From Nocardioides okcheonensis (GTDB lineage: Bacteria > Actinomycetota > Actinomycetes > Propionibacteriales > Nocardioidaceae), in the NCBI RefSeq assembly GCF_020991065.1, contig NZ_CP087710.1, positions 186,001-250,000 on the forward strand: DNA of 64,000 bases, given 5' to 3'. Position 1 is the first letter of the stretch. Each line of letters starts with the position of its first letter. The notes below the pieces were generated by a model. It was not told the origin of the DNA and searched no databases. It was given only the letters and a program-made list of their open reading frames with translations. The position numbers were made by a program, and so were the translations under genes. Below, piece by piece: positions 25,822-33,837 of this stretch.

Positions 25822-26910
25822 GTGCAGCACGCGAGCAACCACCCCAGCGTGGGTCGGGTGTCCCTGCCGGAGCGGGTCCGGTCGCCGTGGTGGGAGCTCG
25901 GGCGCCGGGTGCTGCTGGCGCTCGCGATCCTGGTCGGGACCTGGATGCTGGTCTGGCTCGACCGCGACGGCTACCGCGACGGCAACGACCCCCTCAACCA
26001 GATCAGCCTGCTCGACGCGTTCTACTACACGACCGTCACGCTCAGCACGACCGGCTACGGCGACATCGCGCCGGTCTCCGACGCGGCCCGACTGGTCAAC
26101 GCGCTGGTCATCACGCCGGCGCGCATCGGCTTCCTGGTCCTGTTGATCGGCACCACCCTGGAGGTCCTCGCCTCGCAGGGCCGCGAGATGTTCCGGGTCT
26201 CCCGGTGGAGGAAGAAGATGGACGAGCACGTCGTCGTCGTCGGCTACGGCACCAAGGGCCGCAGCGCGATCGAGACCCTCGTGAGCAACGGCTACGACCG
26301 TGCCGCGATCGTGGTCGTCGACCCCGGGGTGGTGGCGATGGAGGAGGCGAACCGCGACCAGCTCGTCGGCATCGCCGGCGATGCCACCCGCCGCGGCGTG
26401 CTGCGCCAGGCGGGGGTGGAGAAGGCCACCCACGTCATCATCACCACCGACCGCGACGACTCCAACGTGCTGGTCACCCTCACCGTGCGCCAGCTCAACC
26501 CCGACGCCTGGATCACCGCGTCGGTGCGCGAGCAGGAGAACGTCTCGCTGATGCGCCAGTCCGGCGCGAACTCGGTGATCACCTCCTCCGACGCGGTCGG
26601 CCGGCTGCTCGGCCTGTCGTCGATGTCGCCGATGCTCGGCTCGGTCATGGAGGACCTGATGACCTACGGCGACGGCCTCGAGGTCGCCGAGCGCGACCTG
26701 CTGGTCAACGAGGTCGGCAAGCAGCCGCAGCGGCTGCCGGACCAGGTCATCGCGGTGATCCGCGACGAGAAGGTCTACCGCTACTTCGACCCGGTCGTGT
26801 CCCTGCTCGCCCGCGGCGACCGGCTGATCGTCGTCCGCCCGGCCAAGGAGCTGCCGTGGGCGCCGCGCCCCGGCACCCACGGCGAGGACACCTCCGACGA
26901 GGACGACTGA
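25822..26910 (+). CDS. Two-TM potassium channel with RCK (TrkA-N/TrkA-C) domains
   Basis: The 362-residue subunit has TM1 (VLLALAILVGTWMLVWL), a pore loop with selectivity filter TLSTTGYGDIAP, and TM2 (ITPARIGFLVLLIGTTLEVLA). An RCK N-domain follows with the nucleotide-binding Rossmann motif VVVVGYGTKGRSAIETL and acidic ligand VVVDPG, then a TrkA-C-like domain to the acidic tail. The order is that of MthK. A tetramer gated by a ligand bound to the RCK ring is expected from the family. The GTG start lies 2 nt after the BrkB stop. Confidence 0.92.
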   Translation: MQHASNHPSVGRVSLPERVRSPWWELGRRVLLALAILVGTWMLVWLDRDGYRDGNDPLNQISLLDAFYYTTVTLSTTGYGDIAPVSDAARLVNALVITPARIGFLVLLIGTTLEVLASQGREMFRVSRWRKKMDEHVVVVGYGTKGRSAIETLVSNGYDRAAIVVVDPGVVAMEEANRDQLVGIAGDATRRGVLRQAGVEKATHVIITTDRDDSNVLVTLTVRQLNPDAWITASVREQENVSLMRQSGANSVITSSDAVGRLLGLSSMSPMLGSVMEDLMTYGDGLEVAERDLLVNEVGKQPQRLPDQVIAVIRDEKVYRYFDPVVSLLARGDRLIVVRPAKELPWAPRPGTHGEDTSDEDD

Positions 26911-26925
26911 GGTCGGCGCGGTCCC

Positions 26926-27549
26926 GTGATCTGCTCGCACCGCCACCGCTTCGTCTTCGTCAAGACCCGCAAGACCGCCGGCACCAGCCTCGAGATCGCG
27001 CTGTCGCGCCACTGCGGCCCCGACGACCTCGTCACCCGGATCAGCCCGGAGGACGAGGTCCTGCGCGCGGCCGCCGGGGGAGTGGGTCCGCAGCACGACG
27101 ACACCAGCCCGTCGTCGTACGCCCACATGGGCGCGCGGCGGGTGATCGAGGTGATCGGCCGCGAGACCTGGGACGCGTACTTCACCTTCGCGGTCGAGCG
27201 GAACCCGTTCGACGTGGTCGCCTCGTCCTACCGCTACAGCGCCCGCAAGCCGACCTTCACCAAGACCTTCGCCGAGTTCGTCCGGACCCCGCGGCGCATG
27301 GAGCGGCTCGCGCTCAACGAGCGGCTCTACCGTCTCGACGGGCGGATCGTCGTCGACCAGGTCTACCGCTACGAGGACCTGCCGGCCGCGGTCGCCGACC
27401 TCTCCGCGCGCCTCGGCCTCGAGCTGGACCTGCCGCACGCCAAGCAGGGGAGCGGCCCGCACTACCGCGAGCTCTACGGCCCCGGCGACGCCGAGATCGT
27501 CGCCGAGCGCTTCGCACGCACCATCCGGCACTTCGGCTACGAGTTCTGA
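26926..27549 (+). CDS. Sulfotransferase family 2 protein
   Basis: A 207-residue protein with the two PAPS-binding motifs: 5'-phosphosulfate loop FVKTRKTAGTSLE at residues about 9-21, and 3'-phosphate motif VERNPFDVVASSYRY near residue 90. These match the carbohydrate/lipid sulfotransferase family 2. There is no signal peptide, so it is cytoplasmic. It follows the K+ channel gene by 15 nt and is the last host-like gene before the low-GC island. The acceptor is unknown. Confidence 0.82.
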   Translation: MICSHRHRFVFVKTRKTAGTSLEIALSRHCGPDDLVTRISPEDEVLRAAAGGVGPQHDDTSPSSYAHMGARRVIEVIGRETWDAYFTFAVERNPFDVVASSYRYSARKPTFTKTFAEFVRTPRRMERLALNERLYRLDGRIVVDQVYRYEDLPAAVADLSARLGLELDLPHAKQGSGPHYRELYGPGDAEIVAERFARTIRHFGYEF

Positions 27550-27650
27550 GGCGCGTCTTCCCGGATCAGCAGATACATACCCAGGGTCAGGGCGTCCTTG
27601 ACTATGCTGACGGCACTAGCCAGAGGCGTCTGACGAGGAGAAGTTTGACG
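27550..27650 (+). promoter_or_regulatory. Probable promoter region of the low-GC island
   Basis: This 100-bp gap separates the sulfotransferase from the island. TATGCT at 27603-27608 is the best -10 candidate, and GAGGAG at 27635-27640 is a ribosome site for the tiny leader ORF at 27651. No convincing -35 box was found. Confidence 0.35.
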
Positions 27651-27686
27651 ATGCGTGTTCGTGCCCGATCGACGGCCAAGCAGTAG
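27651..27686 (+). CDS. 11-codon upstream ORF coupled to the NERD-helicase gene
   Basis: The ORF encodes MRVRARSTAKQ and has a GAGGAG ribosome site 10 nt before its ATG. Its TAG stop overlaps the GTG start of the NERD-helicase gene (TAGTG), and that GTG has no ribosome site of its own. Translation of the nuclease-helicase therefore probably depends on reinitiation after this short basic peptide. No function for the peptide itself is suggested. Confidence 0.5.
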   Translation: MRVRARSTAKQ

Positions 27687-29308
27687 TGGCGCGCTTCTTC
27701 CCGAGCCGCCTGATGGGGTCGAAGGTTACCTACGGCGAGCGGATGGTATTTGAGCGGCTGCACGATCTCGATGACTCTTGGGTCGTCCTGTCAGAACTTG
27801 AGTTCTTGCATGGCCGAGAAAAGGGTTCTCGTCTTCGTGAGGGGGAAGCCGACTTTGTTTTGCTGCACCCGAAGCGAGGGCTCCTCCTTTTGGAGGTAAA
27901 GGACGCTCGGTATCGAGTAGAAGGCCGTCAGTGGTACCGGCTGCCGAAATCTGGCGCGGAGTCCAAGGATCGAAGCCCGTTCATTCAGGCACGCGACAAT
28001 CGGCACAGAATCGACAAGATGTTGGTAGACGCTGGCGTAAGGATGGTCCCAAGCGGGTACGCGGTCTTTTTCACGGCTGGCAGGCCATCAGGACGCTTGG
28101 GACCTGAAGCTCCGAGCGAGATCGTCGTGACCAGGGACCAGTTCGACGACGTTCCAGTGCGAATTCAAGCCATCACTAGTCATTGGGCAGCTGGGTCTTG
28201 GAAAAGTCCCCAAGACTTCGAACTTGCAGTTCGCACCTTAAGCCCGACAGTCGTCATGGACTCAGGCATCGACTACCAAGTAGACGTATCGATAGGCGAG
28301 CTCGACAGACTGACAAATGCGCAGGTTGCATTGACGCACCGCCAACTGGAGGCCGTGCGCGCTACGGCCGCCGTGCCCCGGAGTCTTGTACTTGGCGCAG
28401 CCGGAACCGGTAAGACATTCGTCGGATACTCGTACGCTCGCGAGCGTGCACGCGCAGGGATGAGGGTCGCCGTCGTTGGCACACCTTCTCAGCTCCGGCT
28501 GGTCACCCGCCGGAAGTTGACTTCCCAGGGCATAATCTGCGGCGAGCCGTACGATGTACTGTCAGACATATACGGTTCCGCCGTTGCAAACCAATACCTT
28601 GGTGCTTCGCTCTGGGAGACAGCGCTCGATCTCGTTGAAAAACACGGGCCGCGAATCGATTGTCTTATCGTCGACGAGGCGCAGAGCCTCGATAGCGACC
28701 TGCTCGAAAGCATGGGCGAGCTGGTTACGGAAGATGGACAGGTTGTACTTCTCGCGGATCCATATCAAAAGGACTCATCCGGAACATGGCGGCCTCCCGG
28801 GACGTTTGAAACTTTTTGGCTGACAGAAAACTGTCGAAACACCCTCCCGATCGCGCGCGTTGTGTCGCGAGTCGCTGGCATGCAAACCCCCGCGAACGGT
28901 GCGCCTGGCGGCATGCCAGTGTTCAAGGTCGGGAAAAGCAATTTCTGGGATTTTGCAGTGAATGCTATTTCCAGCGATCTACAAAAGCTCGCCCCGTCGG
29001 ACATTGCCGTTCTTACACGTACCGCGCCCGGCGCACGGCGCGCGTACGAGGCTTTGCAGCGAGGAGGTTTCCGCGCCAGTACTCGGCTAAGCAGTGACCG
29101 CATTTCAGTTTTCTGCATAGAAGAATTCCGAGGGTGCGAGGCGAAGTACGTGGCCTATTTAGCCGAGGATTACGATTCGGCCGACATGCGTACGATCGAC
29201 TACTTGTCTGTTAGCCGAGCCTGTGGCCACTTGGTGATTGTCGTGGAAGACGCGGCGCCCTGGACGTCGCTACAGCATCTTTTTGAACCGCAGGAGTGGA
29301 CCGAGTGA
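27686..29308 (+). CDS. NERD-domain nuclease fused to SF1 helicase (island gene 1)
   Basis: Residues about 10-110 form a NERD domain: basic start MVFERL, the acidic GEADFVLLHPKRGLLLLEVKDARY core (written here as GEADFVLL and LLLLEVKDARY) supplies the Asp and Glu-x-Lys of PD-(D/E)xK nucleases. Residues about 210-540 form an SF1 helicase: Q-motif LTHRQLEAVRA, Walker A LGAAGTGKTF, Walker B LIVDEAQS, motif III LLADPYQKD, TENCRNT, motif V ISVFCIEEFRGCEAKYV and motif VI YLSVSRACGHLVIVV. At 540 residues it lacks the large insertions of UvrD/PcrA. GC and codon use (AAA, TTT, ATT, AGA frequent) differ sharply from both flanks, which indicates transfer. It overlaps the NACHT gene by 4 nt. A DNA-targeting effector is inferred. 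Confidence 0.85.
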   Translation: MARFFPSRLMGSKVTYGERMVFERLHDLDDSWVVLSELEFLHGREKGSRLREGEADFVLLHPKRGLLLLEVKDARYRVEGRQWYRLPKSGAESKDRSPFIQARDNRHRIDKMLVDAGVRMVPSGYAVFFTAGRPSGRLGPEAPSEIVVTRDQFDDVPVRIQAITSHWAAGSWKSPQDFELAVRTLSPTVVMDSGIDYQVDVSIGELDRLTNAQVALTHRQLEAVRATAAVPRSLVLGAAGTGKTFVGYSYARERARAGMRVAVVGTPSQLRLVTRRKLTSQGIICGEPYDVLSDIYGSAVANQYLGASLWETALDLVEKHGPRIDCLIVDEAQSLDSDLLESMGELVTEDGQVVLLADPYQKDSSGTWRPPGTFETFWLTENCRNTLPIARVVSRVAGMQTPANGAPGGMPVFKVGKSNFWDFAVNAISSDLQKLAPSDIAVLTRTAPGARRAYEALQRGGFRASTRLSSDRISVFCIEEFRGCEAKYVAYLAEDYDSADMRTIDYLSVSRACGHLVIVVEDAAPWTSLQHLFEPQEWTE

Positions 29309-31668
29309 CGTTGTTTGACGAAGTATCGACATACCTCTCCGCAGAGGGATGGTCTATTGACATGTCCAGAGTCGACATTGGCTTCGTGAGAGCATCGCGA
29401 GCTGGCTTCGGCGGCGGCCGTGATCAAGTCTCGATATGCTGTCCAGATACTCCGCCGGCAGGATGGACGGCCAGCGGCACGGCAATCCTGAATCGTTTCG
29501 TGAGCGAAAAGGCCGGGGGTGAGAGGTTCCTACTTGTCGAGTCGCGCGAGGGTATGTCGCAGGAGTTTCAACGGCGCGCCCGCTTCGACTTCCAAGTAAC
29601 CATCAGGACTCCCATTCAGTTTTTTGATGCATCTTTTCGCTGGGACGCACAATCCCGCGATGGCGGCTCCATCGCACCCAGTGCTGCGGCTCGCCTTAGA
29701 TCGGACGGCGAGTCTCAGGCCAAGAAGCGAACTAAACAGCCCTACATTGCTGAGGGTCGGGATGAGCCAGGCGAAGACATCCTGCAAGAACTGACCAAGT
29801 TGTTCAGGTCTTCGCGACCTTGGCCTGCTCCAGTACTCCTTGTCACGGCGCCGGCTGGCTACGGAAAGAGCATGTTGTTCGGGTCGTTGTACGCGAATCT
29901 GTATTCAAGCTTCCAGGCGGACAAGCGGGAACAGACGAAAGCGCGGCGTCCGTTCCCAATTCTTCCTGAGTATGCAGCTGGAGCAAGTGGTCCGACGTTG
30001 AAGGGCCTGATGGAGTCCTTCATCCAATCTGACATTGCCAACCGAATTGGCCTGCCAACCTTCGAATGGATGCTCGGCAACGGTTACGCGTGTCTGCTCC
30101 TTGATGGACTCGACGAGTTGATTTCGCGAGACCAAGGCTTCTTCGAGTATCTCGAGGACCTGTTGACCCGTGATACGCCAGCGTCGCCACGAATTCTAAT
30201 TTGCGTTCGTGATTCTCTACTGAGTGCAAGTCAAGGGCTGCGAGACTTCATCGTGGATTCTGCCGGCCTCGTGCAGCAGTACCAGATTTTGCCTTGGGAC
30301 GAAACGACAGTTACTGAGTTTGGTCGCAGGAGGCTTGGCGGTGAGGATGCGCAATTTCGTGAGGCGCTTTCCCGTCCAGACGTTCTTCGACTGTGCTCGA
30401 CGCCTTACTACGCTGAGCTTTTGGCAGACAAGTTAAAGGGCCAGAGTGACGGCCGCGTTGATGATTGGACCGAGGCTCAACTCGTCGAGGATGCGTTAAC
30501 CGCGATTGTTGACCGGGAGTATGAGAAGGGCCTCCTGCTCGAGAAGTTTGTTGATCGCCAAGACGTGCTTGATGTAATTGAGGATGTCGCGATCATGGAA
30601 CTGGAGAATGGTGCACGCGGAGTACCGGTTGACGACATCACCGATCTGGCGCAGGTGATCGTCGACGAAGAGGTTTCTGATGACATCAAAGAAGATCTCG
30701 ATCTACAGTTCACGCAACTTTCGGTATTTCAGCGGGCGACTGAGATTGGTCGCGTCCGGTTCGCCCAGGATACAATCTACGAGTATCTCGTAGGGAAAAG
30801 GTCTGTCCGTCTGTTTGATTCGGATCCAAGAAAGTTGGCGGAGGTGCTTGGCTGGAGGCGCATGCCGCCAGATTCAATCTCACTTCGGTTGTTGCGAGAT
30901 CATGTCGAGGCCCATGGGGCGCACAACAGCCTTCAAAGCCAGTTGTCAAATGCTGCGTCAAGGCCGATCGCATTTGTGAATCTTTTGCAGGTGGCGATTG
31001 GCATCGCAGGCGGAGAGGGGGTGCTTCGCGAAGTCTCGCTAGAGCGCCAGGACCTGTCTGGGGTTGCTTTCCGGAATCTCAGGCTGTCGGGTGTCTCGAT
31101 GAGGGGCACCAACTTGGAAGGTGCGCTGTTTGAATCGTGTGACCTCAAGGATGCCGATTTCAGCGAAGCCAGCCTTCATCAGACGCGGTTTCGGAACTGC
31201 CAGGACTCGCTTGCGCTCGCCGAGTTCGGCTCTCTTGCTGGATTCGTCTCGGTCAAGGTCGATGACGACGTTGCTATCGACGCAGTGGATGAATTTGTGC
31301 GGCTGATTCGACGTCAGGTCGAGGGGGACCCCGTTCTGGGCCCGTGCGCGGCGGCACAGCAGCTGCGACTGATGATGCTCAAGTACATTCGACCGGATGG
31401 CAAGCCGCGGCGCGATTGGAACAGTCAGAAGACGCTGCTCTCGGGCCGTCGCGTGGCCGACCCCGGAACGGTTTTGAAAGCCGCAACCAGGTTCGGTTTG
31501 CTTACTAAGCAAAGTGGCCGAGACGAACGGTACGATCGTGCGTCGGGCGACCTATACGCGGAGACGGTGACATTCGTCACTACTCTCCAACTGGGAGACA
31601 CCGTTCGTGACTTGTTGGAAGAAGTTTGCGCTATTGAAGGTTGCCAGCACGTCGTCGAGTTAGACTGA
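29305..31668 (+). CDS. NACHT NTPase with pentapeptide repeats (island gene 2)
   Basis: The 787-residue protein has an unrecognised 110-residue N-terminal domain and a charged linker. The NTPase follows with Walker A VTAPAGYGKSM (about residue 182), Walker B ACLLLDGLDEL with the NACHT-type second acidic residues, and sensor ILICVRDSLL; helices end in RFAQDTIYEYLVGKR, the usual close of NACHT modules. Pentapeptide repeats cover about residues 580-630 (LSGVAFRNLRLSGVSMRG, then ADFSEASLHQTRF). A 150-residue C-terminal domain is unknown. GTG 29305 is preferred: it overlaps the helicase stop (GTGA) with AGGAG 8 nt upstream. STAND NTPases of this type sense infection in several bacterial defence systems; that role is inferred here. 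Confidence 0.82.
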   Translation: MTLFDEVSTYLSAEGWSIDMSRVDIGFVRASRAGFGGGRDQVSICCPDTPPAGWTASGTAILNRFVSEKAGGERFLLVESREGMSQEFQRRARFDFQVTIRTPIQFFDASFRWDAQSRDGGSIAPSAAARLRSDGESQAKKRTKQPYIAEGRDEPGEDILQELTKLFRSSRPWPAPVLLVTAPAGYGKSMLFGSLYANLYSSFQADKREQTKARRPFPILPEYAAGASGPTLKGLMESFIQSDIANRIGLPTFEWMLGNGYACLLLDGLDELISRDQGFFEYLEDLLTRDTPASPRILICVRDSLLSASQGLRDFIVDSAGLVQQYQILPWDETTVTEFGRRRLGGEDAQFREALSRPDVLRLCSTPYYAELLADKLKGQSDGRVDDWTEAQLVEDALTAIVDREYEKGLLLEKFVDRQDVLDVIEDVAIMELENGARGVPVDDITDLAQVIVDEEVSDDIKEDLDLQFTQLSVFQRATEIGRVRFAQDTIYEYLVGKRSVRLFDSDPRKLAEVLGWRRMPPDSISLRLLRDHVEAHGAHNSLQSQLSNAASRPIAFVNLLQVAIGIAGGEGVLREVSLERQDLSGVAFRNLRLSGVSMRGTNLEGALFESCDLKDADFSEASLHQTRFRNCQDSLALAEFGSLAGFVSVKVDDDVAIDAVDEFVRLIRRQVEGDPVLGPCAAAQQLRLMMLKYIRPDGKPRRDWNSQKTLLSGRRVADPGTVLKAATRFGLLTKQSGRDERYDRASGDLYAETVTFVTTLQLGDTVRDLLEEVCAIEGCQHVVELD

Positions 31669-31972
31669 TATCAGGATAAGAGGTTCCCTTTTTTGGGAGC
31701 GTTCAGTTGCGCTGCTGAGCTGCGCACTGAGGTGTTGTTGGGATGAACCATGGTTCTGCCGGTTCTCCGTTAGTTGCGCAATTGCGTCAGATCTCTTGAC
31801 CTGTGGTGCGACGGCGGAGCGCTGGTAGCTGACAGTGGAGTGAAGCTGCTGGCCGTGGTTGCCGTGGTCGGTCGACTTTTCACGCCCGCCGGTGCGATCG
31901 ACGTGAATTACACGATTGTTATTCACTCAACGGCGTGGCGCGCTTGACTTCTGCCCCATACGATCGCCAATC
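31669..31972. other. Non-coding right flank of the island
   Basis: No gene is seen in these 304 bases. A weak hairpin with loop TTTTTT (31683-31700) may end the island transcript. Base composition stays AT-rich until about 31930, then becomes host-like. GTGGCGCGCTT at 31935-31945 repeats the sequence at the GTG start of the NERD-helicase gene (27686-27696). Confidence 0.5.
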
Positions 31973-33664
31973 GTGCACCAAAGGCCACATGAATCCCACG
32001 CGTCACAGAGGCGTGTCGTCGCCCTGTCCGCGGTCGGACACGTCGCGCGCCGTGCTGCGCGCACGGCGCTGCTGGCCACCGGTGTGCTCGGCCTGCTCCT
32101 CGCGGTCGTGCCGAGCACGACCACCCGGATCGACCTGGTCACCTCGACGTACCTGTGCACCGGCTACCAGGGCTGCCAGGACGCCGGCTTCGGCAACGCC
32201 GGCTACCGGCAGGCGTCCTCGACGATGTACTGGCGGATGTACGCCGGGCACAACTGCACCAACTACGTCGCCTACCGGCTGATCCAGAACGGCATGCCCG
32301 ACGCCCGTCCGTGGTCGGGCGACGGCAACGCGTCCAACTGGGGCACCGCGATGGCCTCGATCACCGACCAGACCCCGACGGTCGGGTCGGTCGCCTGGTA
32401 CAAGCCGCACGTGACGCCGGCCGGCTCCAACGGCCACGTCGCCTACGTCGAGCAGGTCATCTCCCCGACCGAGATCATCGTCTCGGAGGACTACTGGGGC
32501 GGCGACTTCTACTGGCGGCGGGTGACCAAGACCGGCGGTGGCTGGCCGACCGGGTTCATCCACTTCAACGACCGCGTGGTCACCCCCACGACGCCGCCCA
32601 CCATCTCGGGCTCCCCGATGGTCGGCGCGCCGCTCGAGGTGGCCGGCGGGGCGTGGACGCCCGCGCCCACCAGCGTGAGCTACCGCTGGCTCGCGGACGG
32701 TGCCGCGATCCCCGGCGCCACCGGGCCGGCGTACGTCCCGACCCCCGACGTCAAGGGCAAGACGCTGACGGCGGAGGTGACCGCGGCGCTGAGCGGCTAC
32801 ACCCCGGGCGAGGCGACCCTCGCCACCGCACCCGTGGCGCCCGGCACGTTCACGCCCTCGCAGCTCCCGACGATCCAGGGCAACCCTGAGGTCGGCACGA
32901 CCCTGTCGCTCACGGCCTCGGCCTGGACCCCGCAGCCCGCGAAGACCGAGACGCAGTGGTACGCCGACGGCAAGCCGCTCGACGGCGCGACCGGCTCGTC
33001 GTTCACGCTCACGCGCGACCAGATCGGCGCGGCGATCAGCGCACGCGTCATCGCCAGCGCCAAGGGCTACAAGAAGTCGCGGTCGACCGCAGCGGCGACG
33101 GCGCCGGTGCTGGCCAAGCAGGTCGCCCTCAGCAGCCAGTCCCGCGTCAAGGGCACGCCGCAGGTCGGCCAGCGCCTCCAGGTGCGTCCCGGCACCACGA
33201 GGCCCACAGGCGCCACGACGACGTACCGCTGGCTCCGCGACGGCAAGCCCGTCGCCAAGGCCACCCACGACACCTACACGGTCCGCAAGGGCGACCTCGG
33301 GCACGCGATGTCCGTCGAGGTCACCCACGACCACCGCCACTTCCGCGCCATCACGGAGACGATCGCGGTGCCGGCCGTCACGACGACGCCCAAGGTCAAG
33401 GTCCGCGCCGAGGCCACGCGGCGCAAGGTCGTCGTCGAGGTCCGCGTCAAGGCGGTCGGGGCACGCAAGCCGGCCGGCGCGATCACGATCGCCGTCGGTG
33501 GTCGGACGGTGCAGGGCGAGGTCGTCGACGGTGTGGTGCGCCTGGTCCTCCGCGACCTCAAGCCGGGCACGAAGAAGGTGGTCGTGCGCTACGCCGGCAC
33601 CAACGTCGTGCAGGCGGCCGTCGCACGCACGACCGTCGTCGTCCCGCGAGGCAAGAAGTCCTGA
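31973..33664 (+). CDS. Secreted CHAP-domain protein with Ig-like repeats
   Basis: An Arg-rich start and a hydrophobic segment (TALLATGVLGLLLAVV) form a signal sequence. The CHAP amidase follows, with catalytic Cys in GHNCTNYVAYRLI and His in SNGHVAYVEQV. Three repeats of about 85 residues (PTISGSPMVGAPLEV..., PTIQGNPEVGTTLSL..., SRVKGTPQVGQRLQV...) are Ig-like wall-associated modules, and a last basic beta domain ends the protein. Cell-wall peptide cleavage is the expected activity. The start is uncertain: GTG 31973 has no ribosome site, while ATG 31989, preceded by AAAGG, is in another frame and would join after a one-base change near 32010. Confidence 0.8.
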   Translation: MHQRPHESHASQRRVVALSAVGHVARRAARTALLATGVLGLLLAVVPSTTTRIDLVTSTYLCTGYQGCQDAGFGNAGYRQASSTMYWRMYAGHNCTNYVAYRLIQNGMPDARPWSGDGNASNWGTAMASITDQTPTVGSVAWYKPHVTPAGSNGHVAYVEQVISPTEIIVSEDYWGGDFYWRRVTKTGGGWPTGFIHFNDRVVTPTTPPTISGSPMVGAPLEVAGGAWTPAPTSVSYRWLADGAAIPGATGPAYVPTPDVKGKTLTAEVTAALSGYTPGEATLATAPVAPGTFTPSQLPTIQGNPEVGTTLSLTASAWTPQPAKTETQWYADGKPLDGATGSSFTLTRDQIGAAISARVIASAKGYKKSRSTAAATAPVLAKQVALSSQSRVKGTPQVGQRLQVRPGTTRPTGATTTYRWLRDGKPVAKATHDTYTVRKGDLGHAMSVEVTHDHRHFRAITETIAVPAVTTTPKVKVRAEATRRKVVVEVRVKAVGARKPAGAITIAVGGRTVQGEVVDGVVRLVLRDLKPGTKKVVVRYAGTNVVQAAVARTTVVVPRGKKS

Positions 33665-33709
33665 CCAGCGCGGCGCGCGCGAGGTCGCGACCTGGGCTGG
33701 ACCGATCGG

Positions 33710-33754
33710 ATCGTGGAGCCCTCGAGCCACCAGGTGGCACGACGGCTCCACGTT
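33710..33754. repeat. 45-bp nested palindromic repeat, copy 2
   Basis: Outer arms GTGGAGCC and GGCTCCAC enclose an inner perfect hairpin GCCACC-A-GGTGGC. It lies 45 bp after the CHAP gene and matches 5260-5304 at 39 of 45 bases. Confidence 0.7.
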
Positions 33755-33837
33755 CACGTCGAGGACGCGTCGAGCGACTGACGCGACCGCCTCGGACCGC
33801 CTAGCATCTGGCCACTGCATCACGTTCGGGGGAACAC

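Noticed and set aside
27550..31950. The low-GC island as an integrative element or prophage
   Set aside because: No integrase, transposase, phage gene or truncated tRNA copy is present; only two cargo-like genes are seen, so it is described as a transferred island without a visible mobility gene.
31989..32282. Separate small gene starting at ATG 31989
   Set aside because: Its frame is an Arg/Cys/Pro-rich shadow of the CHAP protein; it only makes sense as a displaced start of that gene.
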